A DNA stretch of 24,936 nt from Caryophanales bacterium UBA4694 (lineage in GTDB: Bacteria; Bacillota_I; Bacilli_A; RFN20; CAG-288), in NCBI GenBank assembly GCA_002404835.1, contig DHKM01000011.1, positions 7,022 to 31,957 on the forward strand. The letters run 5' to 3'. The notes below the pieces were generated by a model. That model made no database searches. It worked only from the letters and a program-made list of their open reading frames with translations, and had not been told where the DNA came from. Made by a program: the position numbers and the translations under genes. Within the stretch, counting starts at the first letter, position 1; the number at the start of each line of letters is the position of its first letter. Below are positions 24,878 through 24,936 of the stretch, in pieces.

Positions 24878-24936
24878 TGGCGCCTACTGTAGGACTCGGA
24901 CCTACGACCTACCGGTTAACGGCCGGTTGCTCTACC
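24878..24936 (-). tRNA. tRNA-Asn (anticodon GTT), 3' part, with unusual C33
   Basis: The 5' acceptor and the start of the D-arm lie beyond the window. The anticodon stem ACCGG/CCGGT encloses loop CCGTTAA with anticodon GTT at 24920-24918. The T-stem is GTAGG/CCTAC, the discriminator is G and CCA is encoded. Position 33 (plus-strand 24921) is C instead of the near-invariant U. Confidence 0.9.

Overview
The window looks like chromosome from a low-GC Gram-positive bacterium (Bacillota, class Bacilli in the broad sense). I infer an uncultured gut-type lineage near Erysipelotrichales/RF39, but the genus is not determinable from sequence alone. Support comes from AGGAGG-type Shine-Dalgarno sites, sigma-A-like promoters, an RNase J-family protein, lipoprotein signal peptides, BspA-type leucine-rich repeats, and a holA gene convergent with rpsT as in other Bacilli. 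TGA is used as a stop, so the code is standard and not the Mycoplasma code. No insertion sequences, CRISPR array, rRNA or phage genes were seen, and no gene-free stretch exceeds about 150 bases.

Layout. 1-60: 3' end of tRNA-Arg(TCT), then two terminators. 174-8616, minus strand: a tight three-gene operon, read from 8616 downwards. It encodes a solute-binding-type lipoprotein, a very large Ig/InlB/BspA-LRR lipoprotein and a PAS-GGDEF-TM-sensor-TM-GGDEF'-EAL membrane protein. Its promoter lies so close to the first ATG that the mRNA should be leaderless. 8747-9352: a glutathione-peroxidase-fold protein whose catalytic Cys position is Asp. 9437-13093, plus strand: gpmA with its own terminator, then cyclophilin, holA and an M18 aminopeptidase as one operon. 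13178-13450, minus: rpsT. 13584-14222, plus: deoC. 14280-16016, minus: a catalytically degraded RNase J2-like protein. 16141-18933, minus: aguA-aguB-exoA, the agmatine-to-putrescine steps plus an AP endonuclease. 19015-21702, plus: DJ-1/PfpI, CvpA-like and a uridine-kinase-like P-loop protein fused to a CYTH-like domain. 21798-24162, minus: the YjjI glycyl radical enzyme and its YjjW activase. 24311-24697, plus: a zinc-ribbon membrane protein. 24796-24936, minus: tRNA-Glu and a partial tRNA-Asn with a C at normally invariant position U33.

How it fits together. Most of the window is housekeeping: glycolysis, replication, translation, deoxynucleoside catabolism, RNA and DNA metabolism, and polyamines. 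The best candidate for an undescribed system is the 174-8616 operon. Two surface lipoproteins are translationally coupled to a membrane protein with one intact diguanylate cyclase and one intact EAL phosphodiesterase domain placed on either side of an extracellular sensor. I infer a surface-sensing module that sets c-di-GMP. The orphan glycyl radical pair YjjI/YjjW, of unknown substrate, is the second point of interest.
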